Under the pieces are notes generated by a model. That model was not told the origin of the DNA. It saw nothing but the letters and a program-made list of their open reading frames with translations, and did not search any database. A DNA stretch of 64,000 nt from Glycocaulis sp. (GTDB lineage Bacteria; Pseudomonadota; Alphaproteobacteria; Caulobacterales; Maricaulaceae), in contig JAIUMI010000005.1 of assembly GCA_022565665.1 (NCBI GenBank), positions 62,001-126,000 on the forward strand, read 5' to 3'. The stretch's first letter is position 1. Every line of letters starts with the position of its first letter. Both the position numbers and the translations under genes were made by a program. Shown piece after piece: positions 52,362 to 62,046 of this stretch.

Positions 52362-53594
52362 CTACCGCGCCCTGTCCGCTTCCATCACCGCATTATAGAG
52401 TGACAGGCCCGCATAGCCGTCCGGCGTGCGGCCCGTGGCGCTCTGGAAGGCGCGGATGGCGCGGCGCGTATTGGGGCCGATCATGCCGTCCACCCCGCCC
52501 GGATCATGGCCGAGCCGGGCCAGTGCTTCCTGCAATTCGCGCGATTGCGAGCGGCTGATCGGCGGATTGTCGACCGGCCAGCCCGTCGCCATGCCGGCAT
52601 CGCCATGCTCGAACGCGCGCGCCAGATAGGCCACGCCGAGCGCATAGGCGGTGGAGTTGTTATAGCGCAGCAGCGCCTCGAAATTGCGGTAGACAAGGAA
52701 GGCCGGTGCGTTCGCGCCCGCCGGGATGACAAGGCGCGCGGAGCGATAGAGGTCATCGCTGGACCATTCCCCGCCCTTGGGACGGATGCCTTGTGCGGCC
52801 CAGTGCGCCACATCGCGGCGCTGTGTCTCTGTCCAGCCGGCAAAATCGAACCCGTCCGGCAGGGTCACTTCGGTGAAGACCGGCTGGCGGAACTCCCAGC
52901 CCGCACGCGCCAGAAGATTGGCCGCACTGCCCAGCGCATCGCCTTCATTGCGCCAGATATCGCGGCGCCCATCGCCGTCAAAATCGACAGCGCGCTCCAT
53001 ATAGGTGGCCGGGATGAACTGGGTCTGGCCCATGCCGCCCGCCCACGAGCCAACCAGCTCGGCGCGCGTTGCATAGCCGCGCTCCAGCATCTGCGCGATG
53101 GCACGCAGCTGCGCCTCGGCAAAGCCGCGCCGGCGCCCTTCCCAGGCGAGCGTGGCCAGCGAACGGACAATGTCGAAATTGCCCTGGATCTCGCCATAGG
53201 CGCTTTCCAGCCCCCATATGCCGGTGAGGATGTGCCGGTCCACCTCGAAACGGTCTTCCACCGCCTGCAGCGTATCGGCGATCCGCGCTGCCGCGCGGCG
53301 GCCATTGGCCACGCGCGCCTCGGAGACCGCGCCTTCGAGATACTGCCACATGGGCCGGACGAATTCGGGCTGGGTCTGGTCGCGTTCGATCACGCGCGGA
53401 TCAGGCTCAAGCCCATCCAGCATGGAGGCCACGATATCGGCCCGCACGCCTTCAGAGCGCAGATCAGACGCAAATCCGTCCCGCCACGCGGTAAAGGGAA
53501 TGTCCTGCGCCAGCGCAGCGGCGAAACCGCCCAGCGCCATTACCCCCGCCAGTGCCATGCCGGCAAGTGACCGTGACCAATTCAAAACCTGCAT
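52362..53594 (-). CDS. Lytic murein transglycosylase, MltB family
   Basis: The 410-residue protein has a signal peptide (cleavage near AALAQD), an SLT_2/GH103 catalytic domain with Glu130 in TGIWGLESAYGEIQGNFD and the later GGMGQTQFIPATYMERAVDFDGDGRRDIW segment, and a C-terminal peptidoglycan-binding domain (LQEALARLGHDPGGVDGMIG). It cuts glycan strands non-hydrolytically to give anhydro-muropeptides. It begins no operon; MFS gene converges with three bases between stops. Confidence 0.9.
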   Translation of the reverse strand: MQVLNWSRSLAGMALAGVMALGGFAAALAQDIPFTAWRDGFASDLRSEGVRADIVASMLDGLEPDPRVIERDQTQPEFVRPMWQYLEGAVSEARVANGRRAAARIADTLQAVEDRFEVDRHILTGIWGLESAYGEIQGNFDIVRSLATLAWEGRRRGFAEAQLRAIAQMLERGYATRAELVGSWAGGMGQTQFIPATYMERAVDFDGDGRRDIWRNEGDALGSAANLLARAGWEFRQPVFTEVTLPDGFDFAGWTETQRRDVAHWAAQGIRPKGGEWSSDDLYRSARLVIPAGANAPAFLVYRNFEALLRYNNSTAYALGVAYLARAFEHGDAGMATGWPVDNPPISRSQSRELQEALARLGHDPGGVDGMIGPNTRRAIRAFQSATGRTPDGYAGLSLYNAVMEADRAR

Positions 53595-53841
53595 GGTGCG
53601 CTACACCCTCAATTGCCGCCCTGCCCGTCCCTTTCATTACGCTAGCACCGGCTTTGCCAACACTCCATGAACGATCGGCAGGGCGAGGCCATCTCGCGCA
53701 GCGCATCATGGTTACTCCAATCTTTACGCTAACCACCTCGTTTTAATCATGTTTTCTTACCCGCCATTAAGGTGTCCCCCGTATTATCCCGCGTGAAGTC
53801 TGCGTGGCGTGTGCGCGTGGGCGCTGTTAAGGGGTGGGCAG

Positions 53842-54951
53842 ATGCGGGTTCGCGGGTTCCGACAGCTTGTCACGGAGAAGACCGGCAATGTGGCCATGGT
53901 CTTCGCGCTTTCGCTGGTGCCGATTTTCGGTCTGGCAGGCATGGGCGTGGATACGGCCCGGCTGGTGCAGGTGCGTTCAGCCCTGCAGGCCGAGGCCGAC
54001 GCCACGGCGCTCAATGGCGCGGTAGGCGGGCCGCAGGGCAACTACACCGCCCAGATCAGCGCCATGAATGAACGGGTCATGTCCAGCTTCGGCAATGCAG
54101 GCCTGTCCGATCTCAACATCAATGGCAGCTGGTCGGGTCTGAACTTCCGGGTCGACGCCAATGCGCGGGTCAATACCGTGCTGGTCCACGCCGTGCCCGG
54201 CATCAGCGACAATGTACGCGTCTCGGTGCGCGCCACCGCGCGCCTGCACCAGCCGCTGCAGCAATACGAAGTGCCGGAAGTCACCTGGCTGGACCCGGAT
54301 GCGGGCGATTACAACCGCCTCTATGTCTATTGTTTCGACCCGGACCCGAACTCGGGCAAGACGCTGGAGGAGCGCCGCACCCAGCGCACGCCGCTGCAGG
54401 ACAATAATGGCCGCAACTTCCTGCATGAAGGCTTCAGCTGGCCACGCTGCGAGCGCGGCGAAACCATCAGCTTCGAGCTTTACAATGTGCGCTTCTCGCG
54501 CACCAGCCCGCAGCGCGCGGAGAACCCGGCCGGGCCGCCGGAAACCTTCGGTCTGGATACCGGCTCATGGTGTCATGCCAATCACAACCAGCGCTGCCGC
54601 TACCGCTATTTCACCGACACCGTGCTGGTGAACGGCGTGGAGCGCCATACCGGGCTTGATTTCGACATTCTTGAAACGGTGCTGTGCGACACGCGCGAGC
54701 AGTGCTCGCCGGGCCCCGAATCGATCATTCCGACAGGGACGAACCGCACCCCGCAGAAGGACACGATCGGCTGCACGCCCGGCAAGTACATGTACTACGG
54801 CTGGGAAGACCGCCCGCCCGGCGTGCCCGGCGGCACGGCAAACTGGACCTATCCGGGCTGGACCGACCGTGATTATGACGACATCCGCATCGTGGTGCAG
54901 TGTCCGGACTATGACCATGCCGGCGAGCGCTATGTGCGCCTTGTCGAGTAG
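53842..54951 (+). CDS. TadE/TadG-like pilus-associated protein
   Basis: The protein of about 369 residues starts with the Tad helix: GNVAMVFALSLVPIFGLAGMGVDTAR, then VRSALQAEADATALNGAVGG. That is the Flp pilus assembly TadG N-terminal domain. The C-terminal 250 residues are unlike the usual TadG von Willebrand domain; they hold at least eight Cys (for example WCHANHNQRC, LCDTREQCSPG) and many Tyr, Pro and Asp. No other tad genes are nearby, so it may be a stray pseudopilin-like surface protein. I prefer the ATG at 53842 with GGGGTGGG before it. Confidence 0.75.
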   Translation: MRVRGFRQLVTEKTGNVAMVFALSLVPIFGLAGMGVDTARLVQVRSALQAEADATALNGAVGGPQGNYTAQISAMNERVMSSFGNAGLSDLNINGSWSGLNFRVDANARVNTVLVHAVPGISDNVRVSVRATARLHQPLQQYEVPEVTWLDPDAGDYNRLYVYCFDPDPNSGKTLEERRTQRTPLQDNNGRNFLHEGFSWPRCERGETISFELYNVRFSRTSPQRAENPAGPPETFGLDTGSWCHANHNQRCRYRYFTDTVLVNGVERHTGLDFDILETVLCDTREQCSPGPESIIPTGTNRTPQKDTIGCTPGKYMYYGWEDRPPGVPGGTANWTYPGWTDRDYDDIRIVVQCPDYDHAGERYVRLVE

Positions 54952-55068
54952 GGCAAAGCTGCGCGCACAGGGCCGCCACGGTTGACTTGCGGGCGGCCCT
55001 TCTGTAACTAGCGCGCTCCCTGAAATTCGGCGGCCTGCAAAGGTGGCCAGAGTGACGAGACCAGACCG

Positions 55069-55194
55069 ATGAAAGTGCGCAGCTCAATCCGCTCCCTGAA
55101 AGGCCGGCACCGTGATTGCCAGGTCGTGCGCCGCCGTGGCCGGGTCTATGTCATCAACAAGACTGATCCGCGCTTCAAGGCCCGCGCCGGCTAG
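55069..55194 (+). CDS. rpmJ: 50S ribosomal protein L36, zinc-free (type B)
   Basis: The 41-residue protein [18 protein letters not shown]... ends with [19 protein letters not shown]. It is the L36 paralogue without the zinc ribbon: only one Cys is present instead of the CCCH set. Such C-minus forms serve under zinc limitation in some bacteria; in many alphaproteobacteria this form is the sole L36. No Zur box was seen in its spacer. The next gene starts two bases after the stop. Confidence 0.92.
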   Translation: MKVRSSIRSLKGRHRDCQVVRRRGRVYVINKTDPRFKARAG

Positions 55195-55196
55195 GC

Positions 55197-55817
55197 ATGC
55201 CTGACACTGTCAGGCCGGATGCCATTCTCTGGGATATCGGCAACACGCTTGTCGACTGGAACCCTGACTATCTCTATCGCAAGCTGATACCCGGCGCGCA
55301 GGAGCGGGCCGGGTTTCTCGCGTCGGTATGCACGATGGCCTGGCATGCCGAACATGATCGCGGCGTGCCGATGGCGGACAATCGCCGCCATCTTGTCGAG
55401 GCCCACCCGCATCTCGAGGACCTCATCCTTGCGTGGGAAACCCGCTGGGACGAGATGTTCGACGGGTATGTGGACGGGATGGAGGGCATTATAGACGCGC
55501 TTGCCGCGCACCGGCTCGCCCAGCACGCCCTGTCCAACATGCCGGCCGAGAAATGGCCATGGGTGCGCGCCCACTATCCCGATCTCGACCGCTTCGAAAC
55601 TGCCGTGATCTCGGGCGAGGAAGGCATCATCAAGCCTGACCCGGCTATCTACGAACTAACGAAGGACCGCATCGCGGCTCCCGCGTATAAGACGCTCTTC
55701 ATCGACGACCGGCTGGACAATGTCGAGGCGGCTATTGCGGCCGGTTTCATGGGCCATCATTTCCACGACGCGGCCACGCTGAAGGCCGATCTGGCGGCAC
55801 GCGGCATCGCGCTGTGA
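55197..55817 (+). CDS. HAD superfamily hydrolase
   Basis: The 206-residue protein has the HAD layout with nucleophile Asp13 in ILWDIGNTLVDW, a helical cap, Ser in HALSNMPAEKW, Lys in EEGIIKPDPAIYEL and the acidic motif IV FIDDRLDNVEAA. The residue two after Asp13 is Gly rather than the general acid Asp; the same DxGN form occurs in YihX-type sugar phosphatases, so a role as phosphatase is likely. Substrate is unknown. It follows L36 at two bases. Confidence 0.85.
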   Translation: MPDTVRPDAILWDIGNTLVDWNPDYLYRKLIPGAQERAGFLASVCTMAWHAEHDRGVPMADNRRHLVEAHPHLEDLILAWETRWDEMFDGYVDGMEGIIDALAAHRLAQHALSNMPAEKWPWVRAHYPDLDRFETAVISGEEGIIKPDPAIYELTKDRIAAPAYKTLFIDDRLDNVEAAIAAGFMGHHFHDAATLKADLAARGIAL

Positions 55818-55920
55818 CCTGATCAGCCGCAGCGGGCCGATACGATTCCCCTTTGTTTTGGAACCGCGCGGCCTCATATTCTGTTTGAGGACTGGGACGG
55901 CAATTCGGGAGTTGAATGCA

Positions 55921-56442
55921 ATGTTGCGCCTATTGTCCGGTTTCTTCGCCAGCGCGGTCCTGATCGCGGCTTGCGCGGAATCCACCCCCTATCAGCGTGC
56001 CGCCACGCCCGGCGGCTTTGGCTATTCCGAACAGCGGATCGAGCAGAACCGCTTCATGGTCTCGTTCTCGGGCAACTCGCTTACCGACCGGCAGGGCGTG
56101 GAAACCTTCCTGCTCTACCGGGCGGCCGAGCTGACGCGCGAGCAGGGCTATGACTATTTCCGCCTCGTGCGCCGTGACACGGATGCCGAGCGCCGTATCA
56201 CCGGCACGACGGGTTTCCGCAGCCGGTTTGATGTCGGCTATCGCTACTATCACCCGCGCTATGGCTGGTATGGCTGGCGTGATCCGTTCTGGGATGATGT
56301 CAATCTGCGCGAAGTGACGCGCTATCAGGCCATGGCGGAAATCCAGCTGGGACGCGGTGAAACGCCCGACAGCCCCGACGCGTTCGATGCGGCTGACGTT
56401 ATCCGCAATCTCGGCCCGCTGGTGCGCCCGCCGGCCAGCTGA
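55921..56442 (+). CDS. Lipoprotein, CC0125/DUF4136-like
   Basis: The 173-residue protein has a lipobox ending at Cys18 (LIAAC), a conserved YSEQRIEQNRFMVSFSGNSLT strand, FLLYRAAELTREQGYDYFRLV and an aromatic YRYYHPRYGWYGW patch. These features match the CC0125-type lipoprotein family of alphaproteobacteria, which lacks a known function. The ATG at 55921 is used, since a signal peptide begins there. Confidence 0.68.
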   Translation: MLRLLSGFFASAVLIAACAESTPYQRAATPGGFGYSEQRIEQNRFMVSFSGNSLTDRQGVETFLLYRAAELTREQGYDYFRLVRRDTDAERRITGTTGFRSRFDVGYRYYHPRYGWYGWRDPFWDDVNLREVTRYQAMAEIQLGRGETPDSPDAFDAADVIRNLGPLVRPPAS

Positions 56443-56503
56443 TCCGACAAGCGGGTGAAGTTCGTCAAGCGCGGCTGGATCACCCGGCCGCGCTGCCCCT
56501 GCC

Positions 56504-57685
56504 TTAGAAGAACCCTTTCAGGCTCCTGGCGGCCTGACGGATGCGCTGCTCGTTCTCGACCAGCGCCAGCCGGATATGGGTGTCCCCGCGCTCGCCAAAG
56601 CCGAGCCCCGGCGCGACCGCAACGCCGGTCTTCTCCAGCAGCAGCTTGGCAAATTCCACCGAGCCCATGTGCGCATGGCTTTGCGGGATCGGCGCCCAGG
56701 CGAACATGGTCGCCGGGGGTGAGGGAATGTCGAAGCCTGCGCGGGTGAAGCTCTCCACCAGCACGTCGCGTCGCTTCTTGTAGGTCTCACGCGCAAACGC
56801 GACATGATCCTGCGGACCGTCCAGCGCGGCGACAGCGGCGATCTGGACCGGCGTGAACGCGCCATAGTCGAGATAGGATTTTACCCGTTTGAGCGCCGCG
56901 ATGAGGCGCGGCGATCCGGCGGCGAAACCGATGCGCCAGCCCGGCATGGAATAGGTTTTCGACATGGAGGTGAACTCCACCGCCACATCGCGCGCGCCCT
57001 CGACCTGCAGGAGGGAGGGCGGCGGATTGCCGTCGAAATAGATCTCCGAATAGGCCAGATCGGAGATCAGAACGATATCGTTGGCCTTCGCAATCTTCAC
57101 CGCCTCCCGGTAGAAATCGAGATCGACCACCTGCGCGGTCGGGTTGGACGGGAAGTTCAGCACCATGGCCGAGGGCGCCGGTACGGAGCGCTTGCACGCC
57201 ATCACCGCGTCGGCGAGGAAGCGGTCCGGATCGGTAAAGCTCACCGGGCGTACGGCTGCACCCGCGATGATGAAGCCGAACATGTGGATCGGGTAGGACG
57301 GGTCCGGCACGATGATCACATCGCCCGGCGCGGTGATCGCCTGGGCCAGATTGGCCAGTCCTTCCTTGGAGCCGAGCGTTACGCAGACTTCCGTTTCCGC
57401 GTTGAGCCCCACGCCGAAGCGCCGGTCATAATAGCGGGTGAAGGCGCGGCGAAGGGCCGGCACGCCCTGACTGGCCGAATAGCGGTGCGCACGCGGATCG
57501 GCAGCAACCTCTTTGAGCTTGTCGATAATGTGCGGCGCGGGCGCGAGATCAGGATTGCCCATGCCGAAATCAATGATGTCGCGCCCCTCCTTGCGCCAGG
57601 CCGCCTTCATCCGGTTGACCTCGGCGAAGACGTAGGGCGGCAGGCGGCGTTCCCGGTAGAAGGGTTCAGGATGCAGGGCGCTCAT
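56504..57685 (-). CDS. Class I/II aminotransferase, AlaC/YfdZ-like
   Basis: The 393-residue PLP enzyme has DIIDFGMGNPDLAPAPHI, NFPSNPTAQVV, DLAYSEIYFDG and the Schiff-base Lys243 in SMSKTYSMPGWRIGF. The FAEVNRMKAAWRKEGRDIIDFG start and the long C-terminus are those of the AlaC/YfdZ group, which makes alanine or acts on glutamate-pyruvate. LL-diaminopimelate aminotransferase is a possible alternative. It has no synteny with other amino-acid genes here. Confidence 0.82.
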   Translation of the reverse strand: MSALHPEPFYRERRLPPYVFAEVNRMKAAWRKEGRDIIDFGMGNPDLAPAPHIIDKLKEVAADPRAHRYSASQGVPALRRAFTRYYDRRFGVGLNAETEVCVTLGSKEGLANLAQAITAPGDVIIVPDPSYPIHMFGFIIAGAAVRPVSFTDPDRFLADAVMACKRSVPAPSAMVLNFPSNPTAQVVDLDFYREAVKIAKANDIVLISDLAYSEIYFDGNPPPSLLQVEGARDVAVEFTSMSKTYSMPGWRIGFAAGSPRLIAALKRVKSYLDYGAFTPVQIAAVAALDGPQDHVAFARETYKKRRDVLVESFTRAGFDIPSPPATMFAWAPIPQSHAHMGSVEFAKLLLEKTGVAVAPGLGFGERGDTHIRLALVENEQRIRQAARSLKGFF

Positions 57686-57701
57686 GGGGCTTGGCCGGTC
57701 T

Positions 57702-59180
57702 CTATTCCTCTGACTCTGACGCCTTCTTACGCGAGAAGATGCGCTTTACCGAGTCCGCATTGGCATGGCCCAGCGCGCCCTGCTGGAAGACGCTGGACGC
57801 GCCCCAGATCACCAGCACCATGGTCAGCACCATCAGCCCGGTCGTGCCGGCAATCTCCCACAGGGGCGGCTCGTCCGGCAGGCGGGCAATCATGATGAAG
57901 GGCGTCCAGATCGGCACCCAGGATGCGATCTGCACCGCAACGGAGTCGATCGAGCGCATCGCGAAGACGAGGATCATGATCGGGACCATCAGGATCAGGA
58001 TGACCGGACCCATCAGCGTCTGCGCGTCCTGAATGGTCTCGCACAGCGAGCCCATCGCCAGGAAGAGCGCGCCATACATCAGATAGCCCACCATGAAATA
58101 GCCCAGCGCCGCCAGGAACAGGCCGGGACGGAAGGCCTCGCTGATGAAACCGGCGATGCCCGGATCCATCGCGCTGAGGAACTGTACCGCCACCAGCGAG
58201 GCCAGCGAGCCTATGAAGCCCCATATCGCAAAGAGCGTCAGAGACACAGCCGCAACGCCCAGAAGCTTGCCGATCAGCAGATCACGCACGCGCACCGTGG
58301 CCAGCAGCAGTTCGAGAATCTTGCCGCCCTTCTCCTCCACCAGGCTGGTCAGCAGCATGTTGGCGACCGAGAAGATGGCCGTCCACAGAAGGAAGGCCAG
58401 CACGACGGCGATGATGAAGGGCGCCCAGTCGGCAGCCGTCACCTCGGCCTCTTCTTCCACCACCGCAGGGTTTAGATTGCGATAGCCCGGCTCGATATCG
58501 GACAGGGCGCGGATCTCACCAGGATCAAGCCCGCGCTCCTGCAGGGCCTGGTCGCGCAGATACTCGCGCAGGGCACGCCGGGCGGCGCCGGACAGCGCCT
58601 GCTCGGTCACATTGGTCGAGTAATAGGTGATCTCCGGCACGCCGGTCTGTGGATCGGCGCTGATGATCAGAGCGGCAAACAGGCTGCGCGAACCTTCGGG
58701 CGTGCTTACGCGTGACTCGCCGAGGAGATAAGGCCTCAGCCCTTCAATATCGCGCGCGGGCGCCTCCACCCGGATCATGCGGCCATTACCGGCGGCGAAG
58801 GCCGCGGCATTGTCCTCCATACCGAGGATTTCCAGCGCCTCGGGCAGGCCGTCCAGCCCGGCCGGATCGGCGTCAAACGCCGCCATGGCCCGCTGCCTGC
58901 GCGTCTGGTCAGCGACCATCAAAGAGGCCGCCTCCAGCGCCGCCCGGGTCTGTTCGCGCCGTTCGCGCTCCAGCGCAGCCTGCACCACATTGTCCAGCCC
59001 CGTGCCGGTCTGGTCGATCACCACATAATGGCGCACCGGCTGGGATGACTGGATAAGGGCAGGGATGGACGCACCGATCACCATGAAGAAGGGCACAGAG
59101 GCCAGCGACAGCCAGAAACCCCAGGTGGCGACATAGGACAGGTATTCACGCCGGGCGATAAGGAAGATGGATCGGAACAT
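57702..59180 (-). CDS. ABC transporter permease, NatB-like
   Basis: The 492-residue protein has an N-terminal helix (REYLSYVATWGFWLSLASVPF), a large extracytoplasmic domain with many charged residues from about 45 to 240, and five to six helices in the C-terminal half. This is the NatB/ABC-2 topology, and it pairs with the NatA-like ATPase one base upstream. Known NatAB exports Na+ in Bacillus; other members export peptides or lipids. A TAATG junction couples the two. Confidence 0.85.
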   Translation of the reverse strand: MFRSIFLIARREYLSYVATWGFWLSLASVPFFMVIGASIPALIQSSQPVRHYVVIDQTGTGLDNVVQAALERERREQTRAALEAASLMVADQTRRQRAMAAFDADPAGLDGLPEALEILGMEDNAAAFAAGNGRMIRVEAPARDIEGLRPYLLGESRVSTPEGSRSLFAALIISADPQTGVPEITYYSTNVTEQALSGAARRALREYLRDQALQERGLDPGEIRALSDIEPGYRNLNPAVVEEEAEVTAADWAPFIIAVVLAFLLWTAIFSVANMLLTSLVEEKGGKILELLLATVRVRDLLIGKLLGVAAVSLTLFAIWGFIGSLASLVAVQFLSAMDPGIAGFISEAFRPGLFLAALGYFMVGYLMYGALFLAMGSLCETIQDAQTLMGPVILILMVPIMILVFAMRSIDSVAVQIASWVPIWTPFIMIARLPDEPPLWEIAGTTGLMVLTMVLVIWGASSVFQQGALGHANADSVKRIFSRKKASESEE

Positions 59181-60160
59181 TACGCGGTCTCCAGCGCTCG
59201 GGCGTCTTGCGGATCGGAAACGAGGCGCACGAAGGCATCGTGCAGATGGGGGCGGACCGGCTCGAACCGGGTCAGCTTCACGCCGGCCTCCACACATGCC
59301 TTGAGCACGTGCTGGGGATTGACGCCGGCGTTCAGCGTCACCTTCCAGACGGCATTGCCGTCAGGATCGGGCTCGCCCCGCTCCACCGCGCCAAAGCGCG
59401 AGAGCAGTTCGGTGTGATCATCGCCAGAGGCTACGCCAATCGTGACCACGCGCGGCACCACGGCCAGCGCCTCGTCCACCTTGCCGTCGAAAATCTTCTG
59501 GCCGCGCGCCATCAGCACGATCCGGTCGCAGACCCGCTCGGCCTGCTCCATCACGTGGGTGGAGAACAGGACGGTGCGCCCGGCGGCCGCCTGCTCGCGG
59601 ATCATCTGTTCGAGCAGGGCCTGATTGACCGGGTCGAGACCGGAGAAGGGCTCGTCGAGGATTATGAAGTCCGGCTCGTGGATCAGGGCGGCGATGATCT
59701 GGACCTTCTGGGCCATGCCCTTGGAGAGTTCCTTGATCTTCTTCTGCCCGCTGGCGCCGAGGCCAAACTGGTCCAGCGCCTCTCGCGCACGGGTGCGGGC
59801 GATCCCTGCCGGCACCCCCTTCAGGCGCGCAAACAGCGTGATCACCGCCTCGGCGGTCATCTTGCGGTAGACGCCGCGCTCTTCAGGCAGGAAGCCCACC
59901 CGGTCCATGGCGCGGGTCGTGGGCGGCTCGCCGAACAGGCGCGCACTGCCGCTATCGGGGCGGATAATGCCCAGCGCCATGCGCAGCGTGGTGGTCTTGC
60001 CCGCGCCATTGGGGCCCAGAAATCCCGTGATCGAGCCTTGCGGCACGGTGAAGGACACGTCGCGCACGGCGCGAAAGCCGTTAAAGCTCTTGGACAGGCC
60101 TTCCACCTCCAGGGCGGCAGCCTGTGACGGGGAAGTCTTGCTGGGCTGTGCACTCATCAA
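59180..60160 (-). CDS. ABC transporter ATPase, NatA-like
   Basis: The 326-residue protein has Walker A GPNGAGKTT (residues 49-57), the signature LSKGMAQKVQ, Walker B FIILDEPFSGLD, and the H-loop STHVMEQAE. A C-terminal domain of about 80 residues follows, as in NatA and drug-resistance ABC subunits. Its stop overlaps the permease start by one base. Substrate could be Na+, a peptide or a lipid. Confidence 0.9.
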   Translation of the reverse strand: MMSAQPSKTSPSQAAALEVEGLSKSFNGFRAVRDVSFTVPQGSITGFLGPNGAGKTTTLRMALGIIRPDSGSARLFGEPPTTRAMDRVGFLPEERGVYRKMTAEAVITLFARLKGVPAGIARTRAREALDQFGLGASGQKKIKELSKGMAQKVQIIAALIHEPDFIILDEPFSGLDPVNQALLEQMIREQAAAGRTVLFSTHVMEQAERVCDRIVLMARGQKIFDGKVDEALAVVPRVVTIGVASGDDHTELLSRFGAVERGEPDPDGNAVWKVTLNAGVNPQHVLKACVEAGVKLTRFEPVRPHLHDAFVRLVSDPQDARALETA

Positions 60161-60275
60161 TCACACCTTTTCACGCCATCGGGCACGCGCCCGTGTTTAG
60201 GCGGGCCTTGCCGCGCTGTCATCCTTTGAACCATGAATTCGAAGTCATTTTGCGCGCCTGCGCGCGGCGCGGCGC

Positions 60276-60773
60276 TCAGGCGGAGGGAAGCGCGAAGTAA
60301 AGCAGGTCCAGCGCAGGCGGTTCCGCCACGCCCAGCTGGCGCAGAATATGGCTCGCCTGACCCCTGTGATGGGTCTGGTGATTGAACAAATGGGCGAGGA
60401 TCACGCCCAGTGGCAGCTCCTTCGCCTCGCCGCGCGTATTGCCATAATGGATGACGCGGCCGAAATCGGACGCTTCCAGGCCCGCCACATAGGCGATGAT
60501 GCGCTTGTCCTCGGCCTCGCGCGCGGCGCGCAGCTCCCCGAAGTTTTCATAGAGAACCGTATCAAGACCGGTGGGCGCCTCACCCTCCCCCGTCAGGCGG
60601 TGCAGCCAGATCCGGTCTGCCACCAGCAGATGGTTCAGCGTACCGTGCAGGCTGCGGAAATAGCCCTTCACGTCCTTCTTGCGCTCGGTGTCCTTGAGGG
60701 CCGTGGCAGCATCGTAGAGCCGGGCATTGGCCCAGCCATTATAGGCGGCGAAACGTCGGAAATGGTCCTGCAC
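60276..60773 (-). CDS. DinB family protein
   Basis: The 165-residue four-helix bundle matches DinB: FAAYNGWANARLYDAA, LNHLLVADRIWLHRL with one metal His and HLFNHQTHHRGQASHIL with the other two. The three-His site binds a divalent metal, and some members are thiol S-transferases. No LexA box was visible upstream. It stands alone between natA and the desaturase gene. Confidence 0.87.
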   Translation of the reverse strand: MQDHFRRFAAYNGWANARLYDAATALKDTERKKDVKGYFRSLHGTLNHLLVADRIWLHRLTGEGEAPTGLDTVLYENFGELRAAREAEDKRIIAYVAGLEASDFGRVIHYGNTRGEAKELPLGVILAHLFNHQTHHRGQASHILRQLGVAEPPALDLLYFALPSA

Positions 60774-60859
60774 GGGCGCGGGTTATCCTGTTGGCAAACG
60801 ATAGGCTTATCTGTTTAGCCGAAGGCCGGGGACGGTCAAATCCCCGGCCCGCAGGAAAG

Positions 60860-61891
60860 CTATTGCCGCGCGATCGCAGGCTGCGCGGCAAATTGCGGCG
60901 CAATCTTCAGATCGCTGGCCCATTTCAGCTTTTCAAACAGCAGGAGAAGCGTGCCGTTATAATCCACGACACGATTGATAAGGCCCCTGCGCGGCAGGTG
61001 CAGCGCGCTTTGCGGCTCCTCATGGTGATGGTCATGAATGGCTTCACCGCCCGTCAGCAGGGCCAGCGTCCAGTCCAGCCAGGCCGGCGTCTTCAGATGG
61101 CCGAACACATTCACGCCCAGCGTGGTGGCATGGAACTGCACCCCGCGCGCGGTCACGGCGGCTGCGTGCAGGAAGAAGGTCAGGAGAAGCGAGCCGCCGG
61201 CCAGGAACACGGCCAGATAGATCAGGGCCGGGACCACCAGATGCACCACCAGCGACAGCCAGTTATAGTGCTTGTCGACCCATTTCACGCCCGGCATGTC
61301 ACGCACCCACATGGCCAGCGGGCGCTGCAGGTCGTTAGGGTCACGGAAGATGATCCAGCCGAACCAGGCCCACACCTTGCTCTCGTGGGGATTGTGCGGA
61401 TCGCCGGGCTTGTCCGACAGGCGGTGATGCTGGGAGTGGTAATTGATCCAGTCCTTGAACCGGCCCTGCATGGCGATGATGCAGTTGATCGCGGTGAGCA
61501 CCTGGGCGGGCCATTTCAGCTCGCCTGCCCGGTGCTGCCAGACACGGTGCAGCACACCGATGCCGAAATTGCAGATCACGAGAGTGACCGCGCCAACGCC
61601 CATGGCCAGCGGCACATACCACCAGTGGAAGGTGAGCGAAGACAGCGCCAGTCCCAGCGCCATGGCTCCGGCCATGCCGACAACACCGATGGCGGGATAG
61701 ATGAGAGCGGCAAAAACGCTGGTCCAGTCCAGATTTCCCCAGCTCTTTTCAATGGCTTCAGAGCGCGGGCGGGCAACAATATTGTTCAAGGCACGATCCT
61801 CACCTGGTCGATCAAAGGCAGGCCCCAAGGGCAGCTGCTCCGGCTCTGACGCTTGCATGATCTGCCGCATCTGGCCAGTGACTTTGGCCAT
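60860..61891 (-). CDS. Acyl-CoA/fatty acid desaturase
   Basis: The 343-residue integral membrane di-iron desaturase has the three His boxes HRVWQH, HSQHH and HDHHH-E and about four hydrophobic helices. It fits delta-9 type acyl-CoA or phospholipid desaturases that keep membranes fluid. It diverges from fabI over about 150 bases, so both lipid genes may share control. Electron donor is unknown. Confidence 0.88.
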   Translation of the reverse strand: MAKVTGQMRQIMQASEPEQLPLGPAFDRPGEDRALNNIVARPRSEAIEKSWGNLDWTSVFAALIYPAIGVVGMAGAMALGLALSSLTFHWWYVPLAMGVGAVTLVICNFGIGVLHRVWQHRAGELKWPAQVLTAINCIIAMQGRFKDWINYHSQHHRLSDKPGDPHNPHESKVWAWFGWIIFRDPNDLQRPLAMWVRDMPGVKWVDKHYNWLSLVVHLVVPALIYLAVFLAGGSLLLTFFLHAAAVTARGVQFHATTLGVNVFGHLKTPAWLDWTLALLTGGEAIHDHHHEEPQSALHLPRRGLINRVVDYNGTLLLLFEKLKWASDLKIAPQFAAQPAIARQ

Positions 61892-62046
61892 GATACCCAG
61901 ATCAAATTGACGTCATTATGACCTGCCGGTTCACGCGCGTGCGGCTCGACGCCGCAGGCTGCATGGGCTATGCGACGGGAAACGGATTTGCGTCCGCCCG
62001 GTCAGCAGGCAGGCGCAGCAGACACAGATCGGGAGGGTTCAAACCC

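Noticed and set aside
55197..55817. HAD protein as inactive because the second motif-I Asp is missing
   Set aside because: The DxGN variant is known in active YihX-type phosphatases, so absence is not evidence of loss.
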